A stretch of DNA of 64,000 nucleotides from Nilaparvata lugens (GCF_014356525.2 NC_052507.1:47564685-47628684), one strand, 5' to 3'. Counted from the first letter of the stretch, positions 49,083 through 60,388 are shown. The notes: a model not told the origin generated them from the letters alone. Numbers and translations are program-made.

Positions 49083-50281
49083 CAAGTAGAAAATGTGTGG
49101 ATGCCAAGATAAATTATTATCAATGATTATACCCAGGTATTTGAACTCGTTGACCGATTCAATCACCTGGCAATCACAGTCATCATTACACACCTGACCA
49201 CAAGAATGTAGTTTTAGCAGTAAATTAGGGGCGCGGTTTTTATGAAGGAATATTGGAAGAATTTTGGTCTTCTTCGCATTCATACTAAGAATGTTGTCGT
49301 CAAACCAATTTTTAAGTGTAATTAAGTCTCTGGATGCCTTCTCATAGACTTCCATCCAGCTGTCCGCCTCAAAATAGACTGCTGTATCATCAGCAAACAG
49401 TAGCATTCTACCTGATATATCAGATTTGATAATGTCATTGATGTATATAAGGAATAAGATGAGCTCCAGTATGCTTCCTTGGACAACCCCAAAATCGATA
49501 CTTTGCACCTCACCATTGACACAATTTGTATTGTTGTTATTTATATTATTGCTATTATTTTCATTATTACCACCATTGTGACTATAACTGAATGGACTAT
49601 TTATGTTCACTATTTGTTTGCGACCCGACAAGTAGCTTCCGATCCAATCATGAGAAGCGCCAATTATCTCAATATTTTTCAATTTATAAAGCAATATTGC
49701 GCGATCGATAGAATCGAAAGCCTTTGCCATGTCAATAAACAGCAAAAGAATATATTTGTTATTACTTTTTTCAAGTAGTCACTTAGTCGATAGAAGCAGT
49801 TGGAAGAGTTGCAGTCGTTCCTGAATCCAAACTGGCAATCAGATAATAATTTGTTTATTTTTAAATATTAGGATAGTTGGTTTTTGTAGCATTTTTCAAT
49901 AACTTTTGAGAATACAATCAGTAAGGATATTGAACGGTAATTATTTTTATCTCCCTTATCACCTGACTTGTACAGAGGAATAACCTTAGTCAATTTGAAA
50001 ATATTGGGAAAAATACCTGAATTAAAACTAAAATTAATAATATGACAAAGTGGAATAGTAACAAAATCTATGCCATTTTTCAACAAATAACCCGATATAT
50101 CATCGCAGCCAGGAGCAGAACCTCCGCGCATTTCCGCCACACACTGTCTAACCTCCTGCTCTGACACTTCTCTTGAGACGAATTGTTGGACAGGAGGACA
50201 GACAGGTTGGACTGGAGCTCCAAGTCTCTGGTTTCTTTGCTTAATCTCATCAGCTAGTCTGGCTCCAACATTAGAAAAGTA

Positions 50282-50462
50282 AACGTTAAATTCATTTGCT
50301 ATATCTAACGTAGACTTGGGATTGTTATATCAGGACCCTGATATGGTCCTGATATGGTCCAGCAACAAAACTGCTTCTTTTCCTATTCATGATTACACAA
50401 AATGTAACAATAGCGACAACAATCCCAAGTCTACGTTAGATATAGCAAATGAATTTAACGTT
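50282..50462. repeat. Perfect 45-bp inverted repeat (foldback) in LINE-1
   Basis: Arms 50282-50326 and 50418-50462 are exact reverse complements over 45 bp, separated by 91 bp. The left arm is native LINE-1 coding sequence (NNPKSTLDIANEFNV on the minus strand). The right arm is an inverted copy inserted upstream in the ORF. The loop starts with an 8-bp palindrome and two gatatggtcct units. Confidence 0.95.
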
Positions 50463-50997
50463 GATTGTTCTCCAAAAATGTTTGGGGTTATTTGTTGAAT
50501 CTAATAGTTTCCTTTTGAATTATTATTTTTTTGTTTTTTTTTTAACAATTTACCCATCATACTGCGATACTCATTATATTGATGAATGAGATTGGGGTTG
50601 AAGGGCTGACTTTTAATTAATCTGCTTAATCTATTTATTTTTTCTATGGATCTGATAAGCTCATTTGTAATCCATGGCCTTAATTTTTTGAATTTATCTC
50701 TATTATTACATCTATTTATAGTTGTAGAGCAGGTCTGATGGAGAAGAGCTATAAGCTCCATGAATTCTCAGCACAAAAATTAGGATCCTGTGGAGAGATA
50801 ACTTCATCCCATGACTGTTCGGCCAGAAGTTTAAAGAATTTTTCATTATCAATTTTCTTGAATTTGGAGTTTTGAATATGAGAGCTATTGTTATTTTTAT
50901 TATGTTTTATAGTGCTTTATACTATTGCTTAGTGATCCGTGATATCGGTTTTAAATACTGCTGGAAAAAGAGAATTAGTATCTGGGTGTCTAACAAA

Positions 50998-51017
50998 TAT
51001 CTTTCCTCCAATCCATC
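50998..51017 (-). repeat. 20-bp templated copy of 51199-51218 within LINE-1
   Basis: The same 20 bp occur at 50998-51017 and 51199-51218. The upstream copy encodes IDGLEERY in its natural place. The second replaces the residues expected after SCID in the endonuclease and shifts the frame: the expected RHPDTNSLFPAVFK frame resumes out of register. Confidence 0.75.
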
Positions 51018-52354
51018 TATACATGAAGAAGAAAAATGAGTTTCCCTCGTCGGAGAATCAATGCAGCAAGCAAAGCGGGCTTCATAAAGCACGTCAAGAT
51101 ACCTGTTGCTTAGGCTGCTAGTTTGTTCATTGAGAATATCACAGTTGATGTCACCGACAATTACCTCTATCTTATTATTATTATTACCAGTACGATTGTA
51201 TCTTTCCTCCAATCCATCGATAAAACCGGCCATGTCAACATCGTAACAGCGACAAACACAAAGTAAATTATAGCATTGGTATTCTTTATCGCACTTCAAG
51301 TTGAGACAACGCAACCCCCAAACTTCCACCTCATTACACGATGAAGAAAGCTCCGAATTTACGTCTACTATTATGCCATCGTTTTGGTTGTATTAGTAGT
51401 TGTTTGTTGTGCCAAATATTTATCCAAACAATTTAAATAATCATCATCACACATCCATGTCTCGGCCAGCACGAGAACATCAAATTTGAAAACTATACTA
51501 TCAAGGAAAATCAAAAATTCTTCGTGGTTTTTATTGCAACTTCTAATATTCATGTGTAATATACTAAAACCATTCAACTCAATCACTCTTGGGAAATCAC
51601 CATACACACAACAATCATCGAATACATTACAACTAACATGCCTAAAATGAGTTAAATCATCTAGAACGTGCATAGCTTGTATTCGCTAGTATCGTTTAAA
51701 ATGTAAATTACACAGTCGTTCATTGCACAAACAAATCAAGCATCAAGTTTGTAGTTTAATTGATTCCCTTAATTCCAACAATGTAGTTAGAGTTAAATAT
51801 TTAGGTTTGAATTAATATATGTAGTAATATGAATAATATTTCACGCGTTTAAAATAGCCTAGCTCCCAACGATTTTATAAATCAATTTTCACAATCAACT
51901 GTGCATAGTAATAGATAAAATGGAAGGAAAATTATGTCATCCTGCAATTTCCTTGCTTAATTGATCTATTACAATATCGTGGAAGAAAAAATAAAAATAA
52001 ATTAATAACCATCTACTTTGGAACAAAAATTTCATTGCTTACTTAATTTCAAACATAAAATAGAACATTGACTGAAAATTAAATAATATTTATATTGTTG
52101 AGAAAAAACCGTATACATGAACTATAAGTTCACTATGCGGGAAATTCAAGAAAGAATAACAAAATAATAAGAGAATTCAACTTCGATCCTCGCTTGAGAG
52201 GAATAAAAATAGAATAAAAATGAGTTTGTGTTTGTATTCCTTTTTGTAGAAGAGTTCCTTAGGATATAGAAAAAAATATATATAGATGAATATGTATTTT
52301 ATATAAGAGTTCTCCTCAGCTTACTGTTCAATCAATGAGTCCACTTCACCAATC

Positions 52355-53180
52355 CTAGTCCAGATCTGCTGTATCCAGTATTTTTCTAATAGGGCGGTCG
52401 CAAGTTTTTCTGATGAATATTTTTCCGTCTCGAACCCATGCAAACGTCAGTTTCTTTTGTTTTACATAACTCCTGTCTATCCCAAGTAGAATTTTATTAT
52501 CGACGGTGAGGTGTTCATTTATGTAGACTCTTCCATCCTTAAATGATTCATGAAGTAAGTTAGCCTGGATTCCTTTGAGTTTACGAGCAGAGTCCAACCA
52601 TTCAGCACGAACTTTTCTTGAATTGAATTTAACCACTATTGATGGATGGGGAGCGTCTTTTGATTTCGGAAGTCTATGAGCTATAGAAACGTCGAAAGGG
52701 TCGAAACGCACTTTTAAAATTTCTGAAAGTTTCTTAACAATATAATAAACATTCTCTTCTTTAGTTTTCGGCACTCCAGAGATCTCGTTGTTAGTTAATC
52801 TAGTGTATTGTTGTATCAGTCCAAGCTGTTTCTTTAAGATTGAATTTCCAGATAGGATGAGCTCACAGTCTTTTTTAACCTTTTCACACTCACTTTTAAC
52901 GGTATTCATTCAAGCGGTGATTTCTGTCTTCAAATTCGAGATTGAGGATTCAATGTTTTCGAATTTAATGTCAATTTTTTCATTTGAATCCGATATGGCT
53001 TTAGCTAATGTTTTATCACCACTATCATTAGGCAATACCTGTGCGTGAGAAACGTCTTTACAGCTTTCACACCTTCACGTCCTTCCTCCCATCTTTCGTA
53101 AATTTCCATATTTCCAATGTGAAAGCACTCAGAGTGGAAACTATTTCCGCACTTAGAACAGTCGATTGTTTACCGAGTTA
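52355..53180 (-). pseudogene. LINE-1 ORF1: PHD-like finger plus coiled-coil nucleic-acid-binding protein
   Basis: Minus strand: CSKCGNSFHSECFHIG (about 53162-53115) is the middle of a PHD-type zinc finger, with CESCKD near 53075 as the next Cys pair after a frame change. Then comes a charged helical stretch (NEKIDIKFENIESSISNLK), an in-frame TGA at 52910-52912, and a 184-codon open part starting at 52909. That part contains NEISGVPKTKEENVYYIVKK and SIVVKFNSRKVRAEWL, the conserved region of insect LINE ORF1 proteins that bind the element RNA. Length and layout fit CR1-group ORF1 proteins. At least one stop and one frameshift make it non-functional. Confidence 0.7.
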
Positions 53181-53200
53181 GAGCTATCACAACCTTCCCC

Positions 53201-53920
53201 TCTGATAGTCGGAAGCGAACTGCAAATAAGACTTTGATTTTGCAATACTTTGTACATTCCATCATCAAGCCTTGTGAAGGAATACGAAACAAGAATTGAT
53301 AGAATTTAATATGCGTTATCTCATTGTATATGATAAGGTAACATTATTATCGAGGAGCTACTGAGAATTTGGTCTCCTAAGCATCACAATTATGAGTAAA
53401 ATACAGGTAATGCGAGAAAAATGAAGAGGTTTCCACAGATATTAACAGAATTAGAAGACAGCTAAAGCAGTGAATATTGAATAAGAAAGAGAACGGTGTT
53501 GATCAATATCCAACATCTGAAATAGGTGATCTAAGCAAAGGAAATTATTTGGATAAGGTTTTCTGTGAAATTATCAATAATTATGAGATGAATCGCTGTA
53601 TCACGTATAAATAAATGTAGATAGTATCATGAAATCTCTTTTCAATTGCACAGATCTTTATCATAACATATTATTATATGAGAAATGATAAGTTTTATGA
53701 ATAATTTTTAGTGTTTCTCCAATGAGAATTTTTTGATCAAGTTACTTTACTTCACTTATCTTGTTCGTCACAATTATTGAACTGCATTAAGGGAGCAACG
53801 ATCCCGCAGTATATGATACGTCAAAGTTTAATCTAATATCTACTATTACTCATATTTCAGCACAAAAGATCCCACATAACATACAATCAAACATTATTCA
53901 ACAAGGAAGTCTGCTAACCC
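53201..53920. other. Junction of LINE-1 5' region and LINE-2 3' region
   Basis: No coding blocks. Probably the LINE-1 5' UTR and the LINE-2 3' UTR back to back; the exact boundary cannot be seen. Confidence 0.35.
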
Positions 53921-54336
53921 TTACGGACACAATACAATAAGGAATTCCCTGAGTGTGTTTTTGAATTCCTTCAAGCCATCAATTTCTCTTATGTGAGATG
54001 GGATTGAATTAAATATTTTCATTCCCATATAAAACGGGCCACCCTCCAGCAGGCTAAGTCTGTGGTGTGGGTGAACAAAACCTCTGAATCTTGTATTATG
54101 GGAATGACTCACCTGGTTCTCCTCATACATTCATCTATTTCTTGAAACGAAGATTGCTAAATCTAATATATAATTGTTTTCAGAGTACTTTTTCCTTTGT
54201 GTAATTGTGAAATTCGATTATTTCTTTTAGTCGTAATTTTTCTAAAGTCGTCAAAAAAGCTGTTCTACAAATGAAATATCTCGACTATGTGTTCTTTTTA
54301 TGAACTGCGCTACCTACACGAGAAGGAGGTTACTAA

Positions 54337-54845
54337 GTCCATTTCTCAAGGATGGGGTGGACCCCCCATCAGTTTCCCAGAACGGAGACTCATGCCAGTT
54401 GATAGAGCTGATAAATAACTATACAGGATATGAATTTGAAAAAAAAACGGTCAAGTTATTTTTGAGAAAATCGTGAAAAACCTTTTTTTTTAGTAAATAT
54501 CCGCCATTTTTCTCAAGAATATAACGGAGCTCCTGCAGTTTTCCTAGAAATGAGACTCATGTCAGTTGATAGAGCTTCAAAATAGCTATCCTGGTATAAA
54601 TTTGAAGAAATTGTTAGAGCCGTTTTCGAGAAAATCGTAAATAACATGGTTTTTTAGTCATTATCCGCCATTTTTCTCAAGAATATTCGGAGCTCCTGCA
54701 ATTTTCCTAGAAATGAGACTCATGTCAGTTGATAGGGCTTATGAATAGCTAGCCATGGTATAAATTTGAAGAAAATCGTTAGAGCCGTTTTCGAGAAAAC
54801 CGTGAAAAACATGGTTTTTTAGTAATTATCCGCCATTTTTTCCGC
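54337..54845. repeat. Tandem repeat, about 165-bp unit, three units
   Basis: Units begin at about 54337, 54498, 54662 and (partial) 54827. Shared text: tatccgccatttttctcaag, gagactcatg(c/t)cagttgata and gccgttttcgagaaaa. The first unit is the most diverged. Its reverse complement is at 1-160. Confidence 0.85.
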
Positions 54846-54958
54846 CATTTTGAATTCAATTTTATTGAATTTCTTATTGTCGGATCCTCATGGTATAAGG
54901 ACCTTAAGTTTAAAATTTCAAGTCAATCGGTTGATTAGGAATGGAGTTATCGTGTTCA

Positions 54959-55140
54959 CAGACATACACACATACACACATACACACACACACACACACA
55001 CACCACACACACACCACACACACACACACCACACACACACACACCACACACACACACACACCACACACACACAACAACACACACACACCACACACACCAC
55101 ACACACATACACACACACACACACAACACACACACACACA

Positions 55141-55171
<31 letters not shown>

Positions 55172-55187
55172 CCACCACACACACACA

Positions 55188-55251
<64 letters not shown>
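54959..55251 (+). repeat. (CA)n microsatellite with CCACAC interruptions
   Basis: About 290 bp of cacaca with regular ccacac interruptions. The overlapping His/Thr and Cys/Val frames are artefacts. Confidence 0.95.
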
Positions 55252-55254
<3 letters not shown>

Positions 55255-56336
55255 CAACACCCAAAAAATCAATGTTTTGGACTCAGGGGACCTTGAAACG
55301 TATAGAAAACTTGAAATTAGGGTACCTTTATTTTTTTTGGAAAGCAATACTTTCCTTACCTATGGTAGTGGGCAAGGAAAGTAAAAATAAGGTCTGCAAG
55401 AACGCATTGTATTAATCTTATAAATTATCCTAATGGCTTCCTTCTGCAGTATGAATATTCCATTATTCTCAATACTTTTTCCCCAAAAAATTACTCCATA
55501 TCTCATAACTGACAGAAAATAAGCGTGATATACCAAAAGAACAGTTTTTCACTCCCTACTCTAGCCATTACTCCTTATGCAAACAAGGATCTATTCAATT
55601 TACTAGTGACATGAGAAATATGTTGCTGCCATTTCGAATCACTCTTCACCATCAGACCCAAGAATGTCGTGGAATCAGAAGTTTCAACTCTACTCTGAGT
55701 ATTCAAGTTTATTTCTAAACTGTTATACTCTCTACTAAAGAAAATTACTTGAGTTTTTTTGTAGTTCAAACTAAGACTATTCTGAACAAACCACGAATCT
55801 AATTCAGCAAGGCACCTCTCAGCCTCTCTTATCAAACATTCACTGTTCCTACTGGTGATTAAAGCTGTAGTGTCGTCCGCAAAAAGAGAGAGTTTGAAAT
55901 TGACGTGACTCTCGATGTCATTAACATAGACCAGGTATAAGAGGGGACCCAATATTGAACCCTGCGGTACTCCCTGAGACAGATATTGACACTCTGTGGA
56001 ACCTCCCCGATAAATATGACTGGAACAATGAGTATTCCTTCCCATTTACACCATGATATTTCAATTTATGCAATAGAAGATCATGTTAAACATTACCAAA
56101 AGCTCCCGACAAGTCACAGAGCCTGTTCAGAGTCATCCCTAGCCTTAACTGTACCCTGGTTAATTTCTAAAACAGCATCTTCAATGGATCTGCCCTTTCT
56201 AAATTCAAACTGTGACTTGCAAAAAATAGAAGATTTTTCAAAGAAATTATTGAGCTGAGTATGAGAAGCCTGTTCAAAAACTTTCGAGAGAGATGAGAGC
56301 ATCATATTTAAATTTGTATATAAATATTTTATTATA

Positions 56337-56338
56337 TA
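56337..56338. repeat. TA target duplication, left
   Basis: TA at 56337-56338 and 58700-58701 directly flank the inverted termini, the standard target of IS630-Tc1-mariner elements. Confidence 0.85.
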
Positions 56339-56801
56339 CAGGGTGTTTCAGAAGTAGTGTCGAGAATTTTAGGGTATTGTACCTGGATGCTAGGAGACTA
56401 CAAATGTCATATTTGAAGTGTCCAAAACTCAGCGGTTATCCTTATAGCTGCCATTTTGTTTTTTTCACTTAAAAATTTTTATCTCAAGAACGAAATGTTG
56501 TATTAATCTGAAATTTGGCATGAATATTTATGCTATAAAGACTCAATTATAAACAATAAAAAAAAATTTTTTCGTTGAAATTTTTCAAAATGGCGGCCAT
56601 TTTAAATTTTTGATGGCGAATATCTCGAAAACCGTCCATTTTACAGAAAATTTACAAGAGACAAAAAAGTTAGCAAATATTTTCACAATTCCAATGATAC
56701 CTAATTTATCAAGATTGGTCGAAGAATAACAGAGAAATTAATTTTTTTCGTACTGCATGCATGACCACTTTTCACCATTTAAAGATCAATATTAATTTTT
56801 T
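56339..56801 (+). repeat. Left terminal inverted repeat, about 460 bp
   Basis: Reverse complement of 58239-58699 with only scattered differences (for example the A-run near 56560-56570). It contains the two similar words 'gccattttgttt' and 'ggcggccatttt'. Confidence 0.9.
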
Positions 56802-57051
56802 AATTCCAGATGTATTTAAGATGAAGCTTTGAAACTCGGTATGGCTCCATATGGGCAAACAGATGATTTTACAATGGTTTTCAGATGATAATGTTTGTCT
56901 TGTAAAAGTATTGTTGTTTCATTAAAAGTAAAGAACCAGATGTAGTGCTTCCTATTTCTTAGTCTCACGTTTCCTAGGTCTTATTTCTATCTTAAATTTC
57001 CAGTTTCAATATTTTCTTACGTTGCTTCTACACAAATATTTAATTATTGTA

Positions 57052-58126
57052 ATGGAATTTAGTTCGCTGGAGTACACCGATATTCACTTCATGTATGGAG
57101 CAGCTCTTGGCAATGCGACCGAAGCAAGAAGAATGTATGCAGCTGCATTTCCAACCGCCGTCTCCCTTCCGACAAGGTGTTCACAAGAACTCACAATCGG
57201 CTGAGAGAAGTTGGTTCATTTGAACGGAACAGGGTAATTGCTGGTAGGCCTCGAGCAGTTCGAAATGTTGCTTTTGAAGAGGAAGTATTGCAGAAATTCG
57301 ATTTCAATCCTAGAACGAGTACGAGAGCAGTTGCAAAGCAAATCAATTCAAGTGCTTCTTCTGTGTGGCGTGTACTAAACAAGGAAAGACTTCACCCCTT
57401 CCGCTTTCAAAAAGTTCACTCATTGGTTGAACGCGACTATGAGCAAGAGTAAACTGTGCCCGTTGGTTTCTTCAGCAAGACATTATCCAACCAAATTTTC
57501 TAGAAAATGTGTTATTTACCGATGAGTCCAGCTTTACAAGAGAAGGAATCTTCAACTCTCGCAACAGTCACGTCTGGGCCTTAGACAATCCTCATGAGGT
57601 CAAAGTGCGTGGTTATCAGCATAGATTTTCGCTGAATGTTTGGACGGGTATCTTAGGTAATCGCGTGATTGGACCATACATTCTTCCTAATCGTCTGAAT
57701 TCTCCCACGTACATTACTTTTTTAAGAGACATACTACCAGAACTTTTGGAAGATGTGCCTCTTGCAAACAGATATAATATTTGGTTTCAACATGATGGTG
57801 CCCCTGCTCATTTCGGAAATGTTGTTACGGACTTTCTGAACATGACCTATCTTCAGCGGTGTATTGGGCGGGGTGGACCAGTACCGTGGCCCGCACGTTC
57901 ACCTGACCTCAACCCTTTAGATTTTTTTTTCTGGGGCCATATGAAAGACCTTGTTTACAGCACGCCAGTAGAAAACGAAGAAGACCTTGTGGCAAGAGTG
58001 GTTGCTGCAGCAGGTGCCATTCAAGATGATGAAAATGCTTTTATAGCAGTTCGACGGTCCATGATTGAAAGGTGCAGATTGTGTAATCAAGTTGAAGGAC
58101 GGCATTTTGAGCAATTGCTGCATTAG
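57052..58126 (+). pseudogene. DD41D transposase with two 1-bp frameshifts
   Basis: Start at ATG 57052 (MEFSSLEYTDIHFMYG), which precedes the helix-turn-helix part. The frame is lost at about 57151-57155 and again at about 57444-57447, each by one missing A; adding the two bases gives 358 codons with the stop at 58124-58126. The N-terminal half carries the DNA-binding HTH region (RPRAVRNVAFEEEVL, TSTRAVAKQI, SSVWRVLNKE). The catalytic half has LFTDESSF (D at 57521), WFQHDGAPAHF and SPDLNPLDFFFWG. There are 41 residues between the second and third Asp, that is DD41D. The DDD triad cuts and joins DNA at TA sites. The final 205 codons are open. The copy should not make an intact protein. Confidence 0.9.
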
Positions 58127-58238
58127 TATCAGTGAACCGATTTGAGTGAAATTAATATTTTTCAATGTAAAATAAAATTTGGAGGAAAGTTATTCTTGTA
58201 TATTTCTGTAATAAGAACGGTTTTCATGAAATTATAAA

Positions 58239-58699
58239 AAAAATTAATATTGATCTTTAAATGGTGAAAAGTGGTCATGCATGTAGTACGAAAAAAATTA
58301 ATTTCTCTGTTATTCTTCGACCAATCTTAATAAATTAGGTATCATTGGAATTGTGAAAATATTTGCTAACTTTTTTGTCTCTTGTAAATTTTCTGTAAAA
58401 TGGACGGTTTTCGAGATATTCGCCATCAAAAATTTAAAATGGCCGCCATTTTGAAAAATTTCAACGAAAAAATGTTTTTTATTTTTTATAGTTGAGTCTT
58501 TATAGCATAAATATTCATGCCAAATTTCAGATCAATACAACATTTCGTTCTTGAGATAAAAATTTTTAAGTGAAAAAAACAAAATGGCAGCTATAAGGAT
58601 AACCGCTGAGTTTTGGACACTTCAAATATGACATTTGTAGTCTCCTAGCATCCAGGTACAATACCCTAAAATTCTCGACACTACTTCTGAAACACCCTG
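58239..58699 (-). repeat. Right terminal inverted repeat, about 460 bp
   Basis: Mirror of 56339-56801. The outer end is ctgaaacaccctg, followed by TA. Confidence 0.9.
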
Positions 58700-60388
58700 T
58701 ATATTCAAGTGTCCCCACACAGGGTAGCCTATAGGGAACTCATATTTAGAAATTAGGAAACAATATTGTATTTGAGTTTTGGAATGCATTTGATTGTATA
58801 ATTATTTTCTTTTTTGAATAAAGAATTTGAATTTGAATTTGAATTTGAATTTTGAAAATCATTCTTATCCCCCTTCTTGTACAAAGGTTTCAAAACAGCA
58901 TATTTCAACAAATCAGGAAAATGTCCAGTATCAAAAGAGAGATTAATCAAGTATGTTAGAGGCTTTTAGTATGAGATTACATGACTTTTTAATGATAAAT
59001 ATAGGAATGCCATCCTGAGAACCTGCCCTTCCGATAATGGTTGAAATCTGAACTGTCCAATACCCCTATTAAACTTATTCTCTATTCTATGTTGTCTGAA
59101 GGCTTGTAGGTACTCTTTAATGTCCTCTGAGCTGCAACTATGTGCTTTGGATTTCCTGTTGAAGTGCTCATCGAAACATTCTGCAACCTGTACAAGCTTG
59201 TCAACCAAAACTCCATCCACAAACAATTTTGGGCATTCGTTTTTGAAAGATGAATTTCCCATAGTATTCCTTATTACCTGCCAAGTAGCCTTTGTAACAT
59301 TATCCGAATGCTAAATCACACTATCAAGATACATTTTTTGGCCAAAGTAATTGTTTTTTTCAGTACCTTACTATACTTTTCAACATATAAATGAAAGCTA
59401 GGATCCCGCCTTGTATCATTCTTCATAGACATTAACAACTCTCTTTTTGTTCTAAGTGAGAAACCTGGAGTCAACAATTTTTTCATTGAACTATTCTTTT
59501 TAATCCTCATGGTTTTGATTGGAAATGCCTCCATGAAGCATCGATTGAATCTAGAGAAAAACTTCTTGAAACACAAATCACAGCTAGAGGATTAAAAACA
59601 ATCTTCCCACCCACAACGCCCTCAGATACAACATTGATTATTATGTTGTCAATACAAGTTGATGTAGTATAAAACGGCCCTGATTGAATTCTTGTTGGAC
59701 TATTGATCAGAAGAGTAAACCCATGAGAAGAGAACACATTAATGAACTGTTTGCACTGGATCGAGTAATGATCCAAGACATTGATATTAAAATCACCACA
59801 TAGATAAACATTCTGCTGCATGACATCTTAACTCAATCTGCGAATAAGTGTATCTAGTCGCGATAAGAAGTCATCCAAAAAACTATCCGGTTTTCTAAAG
59901 AGAGATACTACAACAGAACATTCTCTTTTACTACCACTCAATCCCTTGGACTCTTGGATCTCTTTGACCGTGACAGAAAAATTAATCCCTAACTAAGATT
60001 GTAACTCACCCTCTTGCCTTACTTTCTCTACAAAATGCTGATCTTACTGAATACCCCTCAAGAGAGCTCAAAACCCCACAATTATCCCTCTTCAGCCAGT
60101 ACTCGCTTAAACAGATCATAGCTGGTTGCCAATTTCCAGTCACTAAAGCAGCTTCCAGAGACTCAAACTTACCCATAAACCCCTGAATGTTGAGACTCAT
60201 AATGGTAGTAGCATCATTGCCCAAATTATCTAACCCACCACTTGGGCTTAGGTTACCGGTTCTAAAAAAATACTGGAATTTTGAAGAGTTTGTAGAACCT
60301 GTCCATCAATCATTGATGAAGACTGGCCAGCTGGTGACATGCGTACGTGTGCAGACCTGTCATTCACGAGACTGAAAGATTCAATACT

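Larger units (their letters stand above)
48330..51673 (-). pseudogene. LINE-1 ORF2: endonuclease-reverse transcriptase, disrupted
   Basis: In minus-strand order: an apurinic-type endonuclease start with SILHMNIRSCNKNHEEF and VLVLAETWM (about 51580-51440), then a GDINCDIL block (about 51155), the pre-RT region with FWRTIN (about 50480), and DIANEFNVYFSNVG (about 50300). RT follows: APGCDDISGYLLK, KVIPLYKSGDK, AFDSID and the catalytic FADD at 49386-49397. The GxPQGSILGP block has decayed to VVQGSILELILF. The C-terminal part (48801-48338) keeps ALLQSILTYGIIVWGG. This ORF would copy its RNA into DNA at a nicked target. It is inactive: several frameshifts, stops at about 48470 and 48435, and three foreign insertions. 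An Asn-rich tract of about 25 codons sits before the PQG block. Confidence 0.8.
47806..53200 (-). mobile_element. LINE-1: nearly full-length CR1/Jockey-group retrotransposon
   Basis: Reading the minus strand in order: ORF1 with PHD-type finger and coiled coil (about 53180-52355), ORF2 with endonuclease and RT (51673 to about 48330), then a 3' UTR ending with aataaaatcaattcaattca at about 47809-47830. The short-unit tail, rather than poly(A), is typical of the CR1 group. LINE-1 is only a local label. The copy is dead: stops, frameshifts, a nested repeat (48818-49082), a foldback insertion (50282-50462) and a small templated substitution (51000). The 5' boundary near 53200 is not visible as a sharp edge. 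Confidence 0.75.
54165..55391 (-). mobile_element. Family A repeat, long copy, inserted in LINE-2 ORF2
   Basis: The right end reads ctttccttacctatgg then ggcaaggaaagt (to 55391), complementary to the start at 48818. The interior has three 164-165-bp tandem units (about 54337-54826) and a long (CA)n. The left end lacks the terminus seen at 342-381, so it is truncated near 54165. It separates the LINE-2 coding text CRPYF (about 55395) from the C-terminal NTRFRGF part (54100). No open frame of its own apart from repeat artefacts. Confidence 0.65.
56339..58699 (+). mobile_element. Mariner-type (DD41D) element, 2361 bp, long TIRs
   Basis: Begins cagggtgtttcagaagtagt and ends with its exact inverse. 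The inverted repeats extend to about 56801 and 58239 (about 460 bp each, nearly identical), far longer than the roughly 30 bp of classical mariners. Between them is one transposase gene with two single-base deletions. The TA duplication, TIR identity and otherwise open gene suggest a recent insertion. Residue spacing places it in the DD41D (rosa-like) branch; that name is from general knowledge, not a search. Confidence 0.9.
56303..58850 (+). mobile_element. Plus-strand LINE 3' fragment inside LINE-2, split by the mariner-type element
   Basis: Left piece 56303-56336 and right piece 58702-58850 are non-LINE-2 sequence. The right piece ends tttttgaataaagaatttga followed by (atttga)n, a typical LINE 3' tail on the plus strand. 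No clear target duplication. About five LINE-2 codons between the two sides are missing. Confidence 0.5.
53921..60200 (-). pseudogene. LINE-2 ORF2: endonuclease-reverse transcriptase, disrupted
   Basis: Starts with ATG at 60200: MSLNIQGF and ICLSEYWL are endonuclease motifs I and II. GDFNINVLDHYSIQ (about 59800) and TCIDNIIIN (about 59655) are later endonuclease blocks. KRELLM...FHLYVEKYSKVLKK (59480-59350) and WQVIRNTMGNSSF (about 59260) lead into RT: LKPLYKKGDKND (58900), then after the insertion LSKVFEQASHTQLNNFF and FCKSQFEFRKGRS (56290-56180). GVPQGSILGPLLYLVYVND and FADDTT (FADD at 55872-55883) follow. After the second insertion the C-terminus reads NTRFRGFVHPHHRLSLLEGG and MGMKIFNSIPSHI, ending at 53921. 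Several frameshifts are present, and about five codons (expected YRPIS) are lost at the insertion. Confidence 0.8.

Noticed and set aside
54850..55384. Long His/Thr and Cys/Val frames of 100-148 codons
   Set aside because: Produced by the (CA)n microsatellite on both strands.
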